DNA of 64,000 bases from Terrimonas_A sp036262095 (GCA_036262095.1 DATAJQ010000054.1:1-64000), one strand, 5' to 3'; positions 16,821 through 25,768 are shown, numbered from the stretch's first letter. The notes: a model not told the origin generated them from the letters alone. A program made the numbers and translations.

Positions 16821-17654
16821 TTACAATTCGCCCCTCAGGTACTGCAATGCCACAGAGCCTTTTATCGCCCATGTTTGTCTTGTCATCGGTTGCCCGGCAA
16901 AAATAACACCAGTGAAACGGTAAACGATTTGATCATCTGCTGTCCTGAATTTCCCAAAAACAGGAGCACCCGAATAGCCCTGAGCTGCATAAGGTTTGAT
17001 AAAATAATAATACCGCGCTGTTCCGCTTAAGATAGCCCGGGCACTATCTGAAGAACCAGGAAAGTTCACCCTAAGGGAAGCATCATAATCAGCAAATCCC
17101 TGTTGATTAACCTGCCCGGCCAGCATTTGCTGCTGGGAGTAGAAAGGTGGAATATTCCCGAGTCCTGTCGGAAATCCAAACACCGCCACTTCTTCCGGCA
17201 CAGCATTGAGATATGCCGGATCAACGAGGTCGTTAATAAGATGAATATCTGCATCAACCGGCAGTTCCAATGGTACTTTTAGAAGATCAATACGATCGAC
17301 CATGCTGAATATCTCTGTTTTGCCGATAGCAGTATCACTAACATCAATAGCCAGGATCTTCGATCCACCGGAATCTTTTACAGGATATTTGAGGTATAAG
17401 GTATCTGAATTGAAAGTGATCGTCTTCTTAAGCGGGCTCATGCCTTTGATCGCATGATAATTACTGACAAGAAAAGTAGTATCACCTGAGCGGTAGAAAA
17501 ATGCGGTGCCTGTGAATTGTTGTTTGCCTGTAACAGCAAAAATGGGATAACTGTATTTCCCCAGGCTATCCTTTTCGTCCAACTGTGCAGACGAGATGTA
17601 TGGATATAATAAAGCACTAACAGATATCAGCCAACACAAATACGGCGCTTTCAT
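16821..17654 (-). CDS. Secreted trypsin-like serine protease
   Basis: 277 aa. Signal peptide (hydrophobic residues about 6-22, ending SSAQ). A trypsin-like peptidase fold is indicated by the three catalytic blocks in order: His in LVSNYHAIKG, Asp in MVDRIDLLKVPL, and Ser in QGYSGAPVFGK, the GxSGxP nucleophile motif. The TGTAFFYRSGDTTFLVSN strand before the His is the usual entrance to such a domain. There is no PDZ domain. It is probably periplasmic, with a role in envelope protein turnover; the substrate is unknown. It stands alone between a small-gene region and xseB. Confidence 0.75.
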   Translation of the reverse strand: MKAPYLCWLISVSALLYPYISSAQLDEKDSLGKYSYPIFAVTGKQQFTGTAFFYRSGDTTFLVSNYHAIKGMSPLKKTITFNSDTLYLKYPVKDSGGSKILAIDVSDTAIGKTEIFSMVDRIDLLKVPLELPVDADIHLINDLVDPAYLNAVPEEVAVFGFPTGLGNIPPFYSQQQMLAGQVNQQGFADYDASLRVNFPGSSDSARAILSGTARYYYFIKPYAAQGYSGAPVFGKFRTADDQIVYRFTGVIFAGQPMTRQTWAIKGSVALQYLRGEL

Positions 17655-17735
17655 AGTGTGTGTAAATTACTAAACGCCGGCGGAAAAAGGGTTATAGAAA
17701 ATACATATAAATGTTAAAGAAGATCATTCACATTC

Positions 17736-17948
17736 CTATTCCCTGGTCTTTTGTTCCATCTGCGCAATGATCTTATTTACCTCTGTTTCAGTGGATCGCA
17801 GCTTTCCCTGGCAATAAGTGATCAATTCAGAAGCCCGTTTCACTTTCTGTGCAAGCACATCTACTGAAACAGATTCATTCTGTATTTCTTCTGCTATAGA
17901 TGTTAATTCCCGATAAGCTTCTTCATACGATAAAATCTTTTCCGTCAT
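17736..17948 (-). CDS. xseB: Exodeoxyribonuclease VII small subunit
   Basis: 70 aa. It has the family pattern SYEEAYRELTSIAEEIQN, then VDVLAQKVKRASELITYCQGKLRSTE, a helical hairpin that coats the large subunit. Exonuclease VII degrades single-stranded DNA from both ends and helps in mismatch repair and in removal of DNA damage. The start codon overlaps the 3' end of xseA by 26 bp, pointing to translational coupling. Confidence 0.93.
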   Translation of the reverse strand: MTEKILSYEEAYRELTSIAEEIQNESVSVDVLAQKVKRASELITYCQGKLRSTETEVNKIIAQMEQKTRE

Positions 17949-19389
17949 ATATTATTTTTTGTTTTACAGTGGACAGGATCTCCACTTCTTTTAATATTAT
18001 AGAAATATCTTTTCCTTCTTCTATCCTGCCGGGATCACTGGTGATCTCATCATTCACTTTTACAATAGCAAATCCTTTTTTCAAAATATTATCCGGCGCC
18101 ATCATTTTTGTAACTGTTTTATGATGGATCAAATAAGCATGTTGGTTTTTCAGGAACTGGCTTTTGAATATTTTAATATTCGAAATAATATTTATCAGGT
18201 CATTCTTATATGTTGATACCAGTATCCTGGGCTGGGTGGCGATCAAAGAGCTCAATTGAACCAACTCACTTTCCCTGTCAAACAATATCTCCCGGGATCT
18301 GTTCACCATTACCTGGTGGGCTTCTGTCAAAAACTTCCGGCTCTCAGACAGCAGGGCCTGTGTTTGATTAGAAACAGAAGCCTTGATCGAAGCAAGGGCA
18401 TTGCCATGTTTCGAAAGCAGTTGCTGCGATTTGATCACTATTGTTTTCTGTATTTCTATCAGGCGGTCTTCAAAAGACCGGTTATGTGCAATGATCCATT
18501 CGGCCGCTTTTGTAGGGGTCTTTGTTGCCGTATGCGCCATCATGTCTACGATGGTATGGTTCACCTGGTGCCCGATACCGGTGATGATCGGGATAGGAAA
18601 TTTCGCCACGATCTTTGCCAATGGATACTGATCAAAGATCAGGAAGTCTGTTTGTGCACCACCACCACGTATTATCACTACTACATCATATACTATTCCT
18701 GACTTAAACACATCCAGCAATTTGTTATAAATAAGCTCTGCTTTCACTTCTCCCTGCACAATGGTATAATAAGGATGTACCTCCACTTTATACCCAAAGC
18801 TGTTTGATTCCAGGGTATGCAGGAAATCCTGTAGCCCTGCAGATGAACTCGAAGTGACCACGGCCACTTTCTGGATCACAGCCGGAAGTGGCTTCTGTTT
18901 ATTTAGTGTGATATACTGATCACCTGCTTTCCTGATAAAATCAGGATGGTCCGTTATCAGTTTCAGCAGGGTCTGCTGCTTTTGCAATTCGAGTGCACCA
19001 ATGGTAAAATTGCTGTCCACATCCAGCAAGGTCAGCTTAAGCCCGTAAGATGCATGGTAGTTTACCGATACTTTCATCATTACCTGGATATCATTCCTAA
19101 ACTGCTGGCCGGTGACACGCTGGAACTCAAGTATCCTTTCATGTCCCTGTGACCAGGCAGCAGCCTGCATTTTGGCAATGATCTGTGTGCTGCCACCGTC
19201 TTTCTCAACCAGGTCGAAATAATGATGCCCTTTACCCGACTGAAAACTATAATTGGTCACTTCTGCCACAATCCAGTATTGCTGATTGTTGAATGTGGCG
19301 TTAATGGCTTTCGCTATGGAGCTGGTCAGCTCAGATAATCGTATGTGTGCTATGGGCGACAAAGAATGCAAAAATACTATTATTCCCAC
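17923..19389 (-). CDS. xseA: Exodeoxyribonuclease VII large subunit
   Basis: Up to 488 aa. An N-terminal OB-fold (HIRLSELTSSIAKAI, IVAEVTNYSFQSGKGHHYFDL) is followed by the catalytic domain with AVVTSSSSAGLQDFLH, VQGEVKAELIYNKL, VIIRGGGAQTDF and ITGIGHQVNHTIVDMMAHTA plus TKTPTKAAEWI, and a long helical C-terminus that binds small subunits. The longest frame opens with GTG at 19389; no ATG is close, and a TTG nearer to SPIAHIRLSEL is possible, so the first 10 or so residues are uncertain. The Gln in GIGHQ replaces the Glu of Proteobacterial XseA; this is a conservative change in an otherwise intact block. Confidence 0.94.
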   Translation of the reverse strand: MGIIVFLHSLSPIAHIRLSELTSSIAKAINATFNNQQYWIVAEVTNYSFQSGKGHHYFDLVEKDGGSTQIIAKMQAAAWSQGHERILEFQRVTGQQFRNDIQVMMKVSVNYHASYGLKLTLLDVDSNFTIGALELQKQQTLLKLITDHPDFIRKAGDQYITLNKQKPLPAVIQKVAVVTSSSSAGLQDFLHTLESNSFGYKVEVHPYYTIVQGEVKAELIYNKLLDVFKSGIVYDVVVIIRGGGAQTDFLIFDQYPLAKIVAKFPIPIITGIGHQVNHTIVDMMAHTATKTPTKAAEWIIAHNRSFEDRLIEIQKTIVIKSQQLLSKHGNALASIKASVSNQTQALLSESRKFLTEAHQVMVNRSREILFDRESELVQLSSLIATQPRILVSTYKNDLINIISNIKIFKSQFLKNQHAYLIHHKTVTKMMAPDNILKKGFAIVKVNDEITSDPGRIEEGKDISIILKEVEILSTVKQKIIYDGKDFIV

Positions 19390-19448
19390 TGGATAACACT
19401 TCCGGGGTTTTATTGGGAATTCAAATTATCTCCCCAATTTTGCTGAAT

Positions 19449-20111
19449 ATGAAAGTCATTATCACCGGCACTACCGGCATGGTTGGCGAAGGCGTGTTGC
19501 ATGTTAGCCTGCAGGATCCACGGATAAAATCCGTATTGATCATTAACCGCAAAACCCTTGGGCGCACTCATCCCAAATTAAAAGAGGTACTGCACACTGA
19601 TTTTTATGATCTTTCCGCGATAGAAGATGATTTAAGAGGATATGATGCCTGTTTCTTTTGCCTTGGTGTTTCTTCTATTGGCATGAAAGAGCCCGACTAT
19701 TATAAAGTGACTTACACACTAACCCTGCATGCAGCAAACACATTGGTAAGGATCAACCCCGGCATGAGTTTTTCTTACATCTCGGGTGCAGGGACTGACA
19801 GTTCTGAAAAGGGGCGAAGCATGTGGGCAAGAGTGAAAGGAAAAACAGAAAATGATCTTATGAAATTGCCGTTCAGGCAGGTATTTGCTTTCAGGCCCGG
19901 CTTTATTAAACCAATAAAAGGATTATCGAATACACACGGCTTTTACAGATACATTGGCTGGCTCTTCCCAATCGGAAGAGCGGTTTATCCGGGTGGCTTC
20001 TGCACCATGGAAGAACTGGGATCAGCAATGATCAATGCTGCGGTGAACGGAACAAGTAAAAGAATTATCGAAGGAAAGGATATTATACAGCTTGCAAAAA
20101 CAAAGCCCTGA
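19449..20111 (+). CDS. NAD(P)-binding epimerase/short-chain dehydrogenase-like protein
   Basis: 220 aa from the ATG at 19449, where the Rossmann fold begins (MKVIITGTTGMVGEGVL; TGxxGxxG nucleotide-binding loop). A longer frame starting at 19347 would overlap xseA and adds no conserved sequence. Other blocks are VLIINRKTLGR, FFCLGVSSIG, YISGAGTDSSEKG and VFAFRPGFIKP. It resembles atypical SDRs of the TIP30/YbjT type, which lack part of the usual YxxxK catalytic pair. The substrate is unknown and the protein is cytoplasmic. It diverges from xseA and converges on an amidohydrolase gene 12 bp away. Confidence 0.82.
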   Translation: MKVIITGTTGMVGEGVLHVSLQDPRIKSVLIINRKTLGRTHPKLKEVLHTDFYDLSAIEDDLRGYDACFFCLGVSSIGMKEPDYYKVTYTLTLHAANTLVRINPGMSFSYISGAGTDSSEKGRSMWARVKGKTENDLMKLPFRQVFAFRPGFIKPIKGLSNTHGFYRYIGWLFPIGRAVYPGGFCTMEELGSAMINAAVNGTSKRIIEGKDIIQLAKTKP

Positions 20112-20123
20112 GGCCTGGTATAC

Positions 20124-21401
20124 CTAGTCTCTCTTATAAAGTATTCCATCTTTCATCACTAGTTTTACCTGTTCCAGTGTTTTTATGTTCTCTACAGGAT
20201 TTCCCTGTACAGTAATGATATCTGCCAGCGCATCTTTCTGGATACTGCCAACTTTCCCTTTCCAGCCGAATAAAGCAGCATTGCCACTAGTGGCAGCTTT
20301 CAACACATCTATTGCCGGCATACCGTATTCGACCATCTTTTCGAGTTCGATCCAGTTTTTTCCGTGAGAGAACACACCAACATCTCCACCAGCGCAGATC
20401 ATAACACCAGCATCGAGTGCCAGGCGGAAGCTTTTACGCTTTTGTTTTACACGCTCTGGTTCAGGATCACTGCCTGGCTTCCAGCCATTGTACAGGCTGA
20501 TCGATTCATCTGCTGCGATAGTGGGGCAAAATGCGACCCCTTTTTCTTTCATTAACCGGAAAATCTCTGGCGTGCCATTGCTGCCATGTTCAATAGTATG
20601 CACACCTGCAAGTATAGCCCTGCGCATTCCTTCTTCAGTGCTGGCATGGGCCACCACATATCTTCCGCTGGAAGCTGTTACTTCTACCACTGTCTTTAAT
20701 TCCTCCAGCGTAAAAGTAGGCATGGCCTGGTCACCTATCCCCCACCGATAATCAGCATATACTTTAATCAGGTCGGCCCCTTTACCAATTTGTGTCCGCA
20801 CTTCCCTGATCAGCCCTTCTTTTCCATCTGCTTCGGCTGCGCCCCGGGGCAGATCCAGTTCGGGTATTTCATTTTTAACACCATAACTGCCGGTTGCAAC
20901 GATAGCACGGGTAGCAATTATCAGCCTTGGGCCGGGGATTATGCCTTTTTCAATACTTTGCTTTAATCCAACATCATCATATTCCGCACCTTCTGTTCCT
21001 AGATCACGTAAAGTGGTAAATCCCGCGAGCAGGGTGGCTTTTGCATGTTCAGCAGCGCGGATAGCCCGTTCAGCCCGGGATTCTTTCAGCAGTTGATCTT
21101 TCCAGCTCACTTCATTGTAAGGATGGAGAAAAAGATGTCCATGCCCTTCTATCAGACCAGGGAGCAATGTTTGCCCGGGGAGGGAAATAGTTTTTACCTG
21201 TGCAGGGACAAGGAAAGAGCCGGGCTTGCCTGCGGCAATGATCCGGTTACCTGATACCAATACCTGCCATTTATCCTGCATTTGCTGACCGTCGAAAACA
21301 CGGTCGGGCTGGAGAAGATAGGCAGTATCATTTCTTTGAGCGAATGCAATTGCTGTAAGTAAGATCAGGTTGACAGATAAGGCGAGGAAACGTCGCAGCA
21401 T
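20124..21401 (-). CDS. Secreted metal-dependent amidohydrolase (prolidase/imidazolonepropionase-like)
   Basis: 425 aa with a signal peptide (hydrophobic 4-20, AFAQ). Metal ligands are visible in order: GHGHL (HxH), the Lys of DLIKVYADY, His in VVAHAS, His in TIEHGSNG, and Asp in CAGGDVGVFSHG. The N-terminal composite beta domain (VFDGQQMQDKWQVLVSGNRI) and C-terminal DIITVQGNPVENI are typical of the Xaa-Pro dipeptidase-like group of amidohydrolases. It probably hydrolyses a dipeptide or cyclic amide in the periplasm. It stands alone on its strand. Confidence 0.86.
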   Translation of the reverse strand: MLRRFLALSVNLILLTAIAFAQRNDTAYLLQPDRVFDGQQMQDKWQVLVSGNRIIAAGKPGSFLVPAQVKTISLPGQTLLPGLIEGHGHLFLHPYNEVSWKDQLLKESRAERAIRAAEHAKATLLAGFTTLRDLGTEGAEYDDVGLKQSIEKGIIPGPRLIIATRAIVATGSYGVKNEIPELDLPRGAAEADGKEGLIREVRTQIGKGADLIKVYADYRWGIGDQAMPTFTLEELKTVVEVTASSGRYVVAHASTEEGMRRAILAGVHTIEHGSNGTPEIFRLMKEKGVAFCPTIAADESISLYNGWKPGSDPEPERVKQKRKSFRLALDAGVMICAGGDVGVFSHGKNWIELEKMVEYGMPAIDVLKAATSGNAALFGWKGKVGSIQKDALADIITVQGNPVENIKTLEQVKLVMKDGILYKRD

Positions 21402-21495
21402 GAGTCTTTTTGTTCAAACTTAGTTATTTGAAGGGAAGATTGAAAACGAGAATGTTCAAGAATACAGGATTAATCCTAACTAATGCCAATCGCCA

Positions 21496-22028
21496 TTATT
21501 TTCTGGCAGTTACAAGATCGAAATAGAGCAGCCGTGTACCTTCTCTTTCGTTTTCAATATTTAAATAATTGAAGCCATTTTTCAAGTAAAATTCCAACGA
21601 CTGCACATAGGCATCTACTGTAAGAAAACGGCAACCAGCTCTATTATCTGCCCGAAACCAGGTTTTTAAATAATCCATATCATTGTCCCAATACCTCTGC
21701 TCTTGCATTCGTTGCACACGCCTAGCCTACCCAGTTTTACTGCAGGGTAGTCTTTTCTTCTTTTATTGGGAGGGATTCCCTTACTTACCTGGCTATTCCA
21801 GAAATTTTTACTCTTTCCATCTTCCAGCCTGACCTTATCATTACTTAACGTAAAAAAAGCAGCTACTTTTTCTTCGTCTTTCAACAGATAGGTAACACCT
21901 AATAATTGCTCCTGCTGCCCGAATGAAGTACTCTTCAGGAAATCATTTAAATCCGTATCATCGCAATCAAAATCCCATACCAAATCGTTTTGATTCAATC
22001 GAACAAAATTAAAATGAGAGATCTTCAT
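21496..22028 (-). pseudogene. GNAT acetyltransferase of toxin type, split by a one-base frameshift
   Basis: Reading from the ATG at 22028 gives MKISHFNFVRLNQNDLVWDF through YPAVKLGRLGVCNECKSRG and IGTMIWII, then a stop near 21666. The adjacent frame continues the same GNAT fold: DYLKTWFRADNRAGCRF, LTVDAYVQSLEFYLKNGF and a C-terminal strand ending at 21496. The join is inside the acetyl-CoA loop region (RGIGT), near 21673-21680; restoring one base (ATATGGAT to ATATTGGAT) gives a continuous protein of about 177 aa. The small upstream gene overlaps its start by 20 bp, as in toxin-antitoxin pairs. It may be an inactivated toxin, a sequencing error or a true recoding site. Confidence 0.78.
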
Positions 22029-22191
22029 CGAACCTGGCAATTGATTTTAGCTTCAGATAATTTTCCTTCATCCTGATCAGAATTTCCGGGCTCACCTTAT
22101 GTTTGCCTTCATCAACCTCCCTCATTCGTTTCAAAAAACGTTTAGCAGCTTTTCCCTTTAGAGCGGGTGTATCTTTTATCGGTCTTGCCAT
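22009..22191 (-). CDS. Small protein, putative antitoxin for the adjacent GNAT
   Basis: 60 aa, basic and helical: MARPIKDTPALKGKAAKRFL, then KRMREVDEGKHKVSPEILIR and a C-terminal tail with FDEDLSF. It overlaps the start of the GNAT gene by 20 bp, which indicates co-translation. Short proteins beginning MARPIK.TP.L.G.DA..F are, in my recollection, found before GNAT genes in many Bacteroidota. It does not look like the ribbon-helix-helix DUF1778 antitoxins that normally partner TacT-type toxins. The antitoxin role is inferred from position and size only. Confidence 0.65.
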   Translation of the reverse strand: MARPIKDTPALKGKAAKRFLKRMREVDEGKHKVSPEILIRMKENYLKLKSIARFDEDLSF

Positions 22192-22518
22192 TTTACATTA
22201 TTTATAAAGTGAAATAATAATTATACCCGAGACATTCCCCTAATAAATGCCACTGAGAAAATACTCGCACGATTTTCATTTTTTTTCAAACATTTTAAAC
22301 CTGTGCCTGTTATACTAATCTTACACAAGATAGACTGCTTCAGAGCCAAGGCAAGGGGAAAAACAACGGGTATAAATGTTTTTTAAACAAGAATACAGCA
22401 TATTACCTGCCCCCTGTGCGCTGACTGCCCATTAAGATTTTATTATCCTTATTTAATATTCTTCTTGCACAAACAGGCATTGTGTTTGAACTATTAACAA
22501 CAATAAAATTTCTTTACA
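22192..22518. other. Intergenic region, 327 bp, nothing clear
   Basis: A/T-rich DNA between the divergent antitoxin-like gene and the DUF4136 lipoprotein gene. It must hold both promoters. No convincing palindrome, RNA gene or small coding frame was seen. Confidence 0.5.
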
Positions 22519-23145
22519 ATGAAAAAATCCTGGCCCGGCATCGCCCTGGCGTTGCTCATCTTCACAGGTTGCGCTAAAGACCCGCTGAACAACCTTAGCT
22601 CCGATGAAGCCCGACTTTATATCACCAATCACAATGATAGTGCTTCATTCTCTTCTTATACCTCTTTCAGAGTTGCTGATTCCGTGGCAGTTATACATAA
22701 CAATCAATTACAGGAAAAAGCCCGCACCGATTTTGACGCCCAACTGATCGAAGCAGTGGCTGCCCGCATGCAACAAAACGGTTATACCCCCGTACAAACA
22801 GGCACAACCCCGGATATCGGTATCACCATCAGCCGGGTGTACAATGATTATACAGGTGTGATCAGCTATCCTGACTACTGGGGCGGCTATGGGGGATACT
22901 GGGATCCCTTCTATTGGGGTTACCCCGGTTATGGGTATTATTTTCCCGGCATTATCGGCACTTACACCGTTACTGACGGCGCCATTTCAATCGATATGTT
23001 TGACATTAAAAATGCAAAAGCCAACGATAAACTGGATTTTCTCTGGAATGGCCTGATCCGCGGGTCGGGAACATTTACATCAGCCAATATCAACAAAAAC
23101 GTACAGGCATTATTTGACCAGTCCACTTATTTAAAACGCAATTAA
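22519..23145 (+). CDS. DUF4136 family lipoprotein
   Basis: 208 aa. A lipoprotein signal peptide with lipobox FTGC (Cys about residue 18) leads into a DUF4136-type domain: YTSFRVADSV, VAARMQQNGYTPVQTGTTPD and IGITISRVYND, a Gly/Tyr/Trp-rich loop (GGYGGYWDPFYWGYPGYGYY), and GAISIDMFDIKNAKANDKLD with IRGSGTF. Members are envelope lipoproteins of unknown function. It is 17 bp upstream of an outer-membrane barrel gene and co-transcribed with it. Confidence 0.88.
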   Translation: MKKSWPGIALALLIFTGCAKDPLNNLSSDEARLYITNHNDSASFSSYTSFRVADSVAVIHNNQLQEKARTDFDAQLIEAVAARMQQNGYTPVQTGTTPDIGITISRVYNDYTGVISYPDYWGGYGGYWDPFYWGYPGYGYYFPGIIGTYTVTDGAISIDMFDIKNAKANDKLDFLWNGLIRGSGTFTSANINKNVQALFDQSTYLKRN

Positions 23146-23162
23146 TTCAAATCTTATCAGCC

Positions 23163-23789
23163 ATGCGATCTTATAAATCATATATACTGCTCATCGCCGT
23201 CATGTTCATTGCGGCCGGCAGTTTTGCCCAACAGGGAGAATTCAGGCTCACTGCCAGCTATGCTGCAGCTATCCCTGTGGGAAGCTTTAAAGACAATATT
23301 GTTTCCAAAACATCCTTCCGGGGTGTTGACGTGAATCTTTTATATGGAGTAACCCCTAAACTTTCTGTTGGCCTTACTACAGGTTACCAGGATTTTTATG
23401 AAAAATATCCCCGCCAGGTATACAAACTGAGTGACGGCAGCGATATCTCTGCCGTTATTTCCAATTCCGTTCAGCAAATTCCTTTCCTTGCTACAGCCCG
23501 GTATGATTTTATCAGTTCTGGCCTGTTAAGGCCTTATGTACTTGCCGGTGTTGGCGGACAACTGGTATTGAACAGGCAATTCCTCGGTGAGTACACCAAC
23601 GATAATACAAACAGGTTTGCATTTGCAGCAAGACCTGAAGCTGGCATATACATTCCTTTTGGAAAAGAAGCCCATACAGGAATAAACCTGGGAGCTTATT
23701 ATAATTATATTCCTTACAATAAAGGTTCTATCGATAATATGAACTCTATAGGAATTAAATTAGGTATCGGTTTCCCAATGCGGGATTAG
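23163..23789 (+). CDS. Outer-membrane beta-barrel protein
   Basis: 208 aa. Signal peptide ending SFAQ, then alternating strands typical of a small eight-stranded porin-like barrel (FRLTASYAAAIPVGSFKDN, LSVGLTTGYQDFY, LRPYVLAGVGGQLVL, AARPEAGIYIPFG and a last strand IGIKLGIGFPM). No enzymatic motif is visible. It follows the DUF4136 lipoprotein gene in a two-gene operon; together they may form a small envelope structure of unknown role. Confidence 0.82.
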   Translation: MRSYKSYILLIAVMFIAAGSFAQQGEFRLTASYAAAIPVGSFKDNIVSKTSFRGVDVNLLYGVTPKLSVGLTTGYQDFYEKYPRQVYKLSDGSDISAVISNSVQQIPFLATARYDFISSGLLRPYVLAGVGGQLVLNRQFLGEYTNDNTNRFAFAARPEAGIYIPFGKEAHTGINLGAYYNYIPYNKGSIDNMNSIGIKLGIGFPMRD

Positions 23790-23834
23790 GTTCAAGGCAG
23801 GAAGATCAAACTGAATAATATTGCATGTAAATAC

Positions 23835-23884
23835 GACTTGTATTACTGTCTCAACAGTGCCCTCTTAAGACAGTAATACAAGTC
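23835..23884. promoter_or_regulatory. 17-bp perfect inverted repeat directly before the nucleosidase gene
   Basis: GACTTGTATTACTGTCT (23835-23851) and its exact reverse complement (23868-23884) are separated by 16 bases. The second arm ends 3 bases before the nucleosidase ATG at 23888. No T-run follows on the plus strand. It could be the terminator of the barrel gene, an operator, or a leader hairpin that covers the start codon region. Confidence 0.65.
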
Positions 23885-23887
23885 TGT

Positions 23888-24523
23888 ATGTTTAAAATTT
23901 CCAGTCAAATAGTATCTTGCGGAAAAATAAATTTGGACCAGCTCACTTTATTCCCCACTGCATTGCTCAAACAGGATCCACTCTATGTTTTCGCACTTCA
24001 AACTGAAGCAGCATCTGAGTTTTCTGATGTAGACACTCTCTTCACCGGCGTTGGTAAGCTACACTCAGCTTTCACCCTTATAAAGCGCATTCAACAGAAA
24101 AGACCCAGCCTTATCATCAATCTTGGCTCAGCCGGCAGCAACACTTTCGCCCGTGGCGAAGTAGTCTGCTGCACCCGTTTCATACAGCGAGATATGGATG
24201 TAACAGCACTTGGATTTGAAAAATACCAAACCCCTTTTTCAACTGAACCGGTTATTTTCAATTATGGCTATCATCTCCATGATCTGCCACAAGGCACCTG
24301 CGGCAGCGGAGACAGCTTTGAAGTTGACCACCGGGTTACCGAGTATGATGTAATAGATATGGAAGCCTATACACTGGCCTGGATAGCAAAACAGGAACAG
24401 GTCCCCTTTCTTTGTTTGAAATATATTTCTGATGGGGCTGATGGAAAAGCTGCGGAACACTGGCAGATAGCCGTACAACACGCTGCACAGGCCCTGAAAA
24501 AAGCTATCAGCTCTATTTCCTGA
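23888..24523 (+). CDS. MTA/SAH nucleosidase-like phosphorylase-superfamily protein
   Basis: 211 aa. PNP/UDP phosphorylase fold signs: TGVGKLHSAFTLIKRI, PSLIINLGSAGS, GEVVCCTRFIQRDMD, and the ribose/purine site blocks VIDMEAYTLAWIA (with the conserved DMEA) and KYISDGADG (the SDGAD form of the catalytic Asp). These features fit 5'-methylthioadenosine/S-adenosylhomocysteine nucleosidase or a close nucleosidase, used in recycling SAM by-products in the cytoplasm. It is slightly shorter than typical MTAN. A strong inverted repeat ends three bases before its start codon. Confidence 0.8.
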   Translation: MFKISSQIVSCGKINLDQLTLFPTALLKQDPLYVFALQTEAASEFSDVDTLFTGVGKLHSAFTLIKRIQQKRPSLIINLGSAGSNTFARGEVVCCTRFIQRDMDVTALGFEKYQTPFSTEPVIFNYGYHLHDLPQGTCGSGDSFEVDHRVTEYDVIDMEAYTLAWIAKQEQVPFLCLKYISDGADGKAAEHWQIAVQHAAQALKKAISSIS

Positions 24524-24530
24524 TCAATTT

Positions 24531-25262
24531 TTAAAAATACGTCTCGGCCGTAAGCCCGAAATTGATCAGCAGATTTTCCCTGCGCGTACGGGAAAGTTTA
24601 TTGTAGTTAACAGCTGTTGTAATCCCCAGCCATTTTCTCAACTTGAGCGTTAAACTACTGGAAGAACGGATAATATAATCATCAAATCCTGATAAGGACG
24701 GTTGCCAGAAATGCGAACCGTCAAATACCAGCAGGTCTTTAACTTCCCACCGGTATTTGATCCGCAACGAATTCCTGAATGTCTGGTATTCATCCCTCGT
24801 TTGCGGGTTCAATTGCAGATCATTCGTTTCATATAATATCCCATCACTTACTACCAGCTCCAGATCTTTCCGGTTGAAAATATTATACCCAATGCCTGCA
24901 CCAGCCTGAAACTGGTGATTGATCTTTAAAGAGTAACTTGTTGTAAAGGTGGCCAGCCCCCAGTAATACAGGCGCTGCATATTTTTCAGCAGATCAAAAT
25001 TCAACCCGGAAGAAAAGTCATTATTGGTAAGATTGGATCCCTGCTTTCCATATATCCATGCATTGCTGCTGTTCAGGGTTATTTTTTTCTTATTTACTGT
25101 AAATGACACTGCATTATTCAACACATAAGAGCGGCCATCATTCGTGTTGTTGAACACGCCTGTAGCTGCATATTTTAACTGATGATGAATACTGTCATTG
25201 AATTGGGCAATTACTTTACTGCTTAATACCATCCAGAAAATAAAAAACGCACATTGTTTCAT
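24531..25262 (-). CDS. DUF481-like outer-membrane protein
   Basis: 243 aa. Signal peptide (MKQCAFFIFWMVLSSKVIAQ), then a series of amphipathic beta strands: YAATGVFNNTNDGRSYVLNN, KKITLNSSNAWIYGKQGSNL, FQAGAGIGYNIF, LRIKYRWEV and a last strand LLINFGLTAETYF. This is the DUF481/YdiY-type salt-induced outer-membrane barrel pattern. The function is unknown. It converges tightly (7 bp) on the nucleosidase gene. Confidence 0.78.
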   Translation of the reverse strand: MKQCAFFIFWMVLSSKVIAQFNDSIHHQLKYAATGVFNNTNDGRSYVLNNAVSFTVNKKKITLNSSNAWIYGKQGSNLTNNDFSSGLNFDLLKNMQRLYYWGLATFTTSYSLKINHQFQAGAGIGYNIFNRKDLELVVSDGILYETNDLQLNPQTRDEYQTFRNSLRIKYRWEVKDLLVFDGSHFWQPSLSGFDDYIIRSSSSLTLKLRKWLGITTAVNYNKLSRTRRENLLINFGLTAETYF

Positions 25263-25342
25263 AACGACCGGTTAACAACTGGCGCGAAGTTAGTAAAACA
25301 ATGTGCGCATGCTGCGCAAAAAATAGTCGTTCCGGCAATCGC

Positions 25343-25768
25343 TTATAAAGACTCTGTATACTTTTTAAAATTATCCAGGATAGCCTGCCATCCGCTTCTC
25401 TGCATCTCCAATGGATTCGTACCCTCTGCTTCAAATGTCTCCACAACCTTTGTATCATTTCCTTCACGGGTGAAGATAACTTCCACTTTACGGCCATCCC
25501 CCATTGTATACTGGATCAGTTCATGCTCTTTTACATTGTCATATACTCCGCCAAAATCGAAGCTGTAGCTTCCGTCTTTGGCAGCCATTGTTGTAGAAAA
25601 AGTTCCACCTGTGTGGATATCATTTGTAGCTGCAGGCGCATGCCAGTCGTCTGAAGCATGACACCAGTTCATGATGTGTTCTGGCTCATTCCAGGATTTC
25701 CATACTTTTTCAACTGGTGCTTTCACGACCGCTTCTACTGTGATCCGGTTTTTAGTTGCTGTTTCCAT
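25343..25768 (-). CDS. SRPBCC (AHSA1/Aha1-like) domain protein
   Basis: 141 aa, the typical size. Family blocks are ITVEAVVKAPVEKVWKSWNE, PEHIMNWCHASDDWHAPAA, GGTFSTTMAAKDGSYSFDFG, GVYDNVKEHELIQYTMGDGR and FEAEGTNPLEMQRSGWQAIL. These form the helix-grip fold that binds hydrophobic ligands; most members are annotated as Aha1-domain or polyketide cyclase-like. Cytoplasmic, single gene, with no specific ligand to propose. Confidence 0.9.
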   Translation of the reverse strand: METATKNRITVEAVVKAPVEKVWKSWNEPEHIMNWCHASDDWHAPAATNDIHTGGTFSTTMAAKDGSYSFDFGGVYDNVKEHELIQYTMGDGRKVEVIFTREGNDTKVVETFEAEGTNPLEMQRSGWQAILDNFKKYTESL

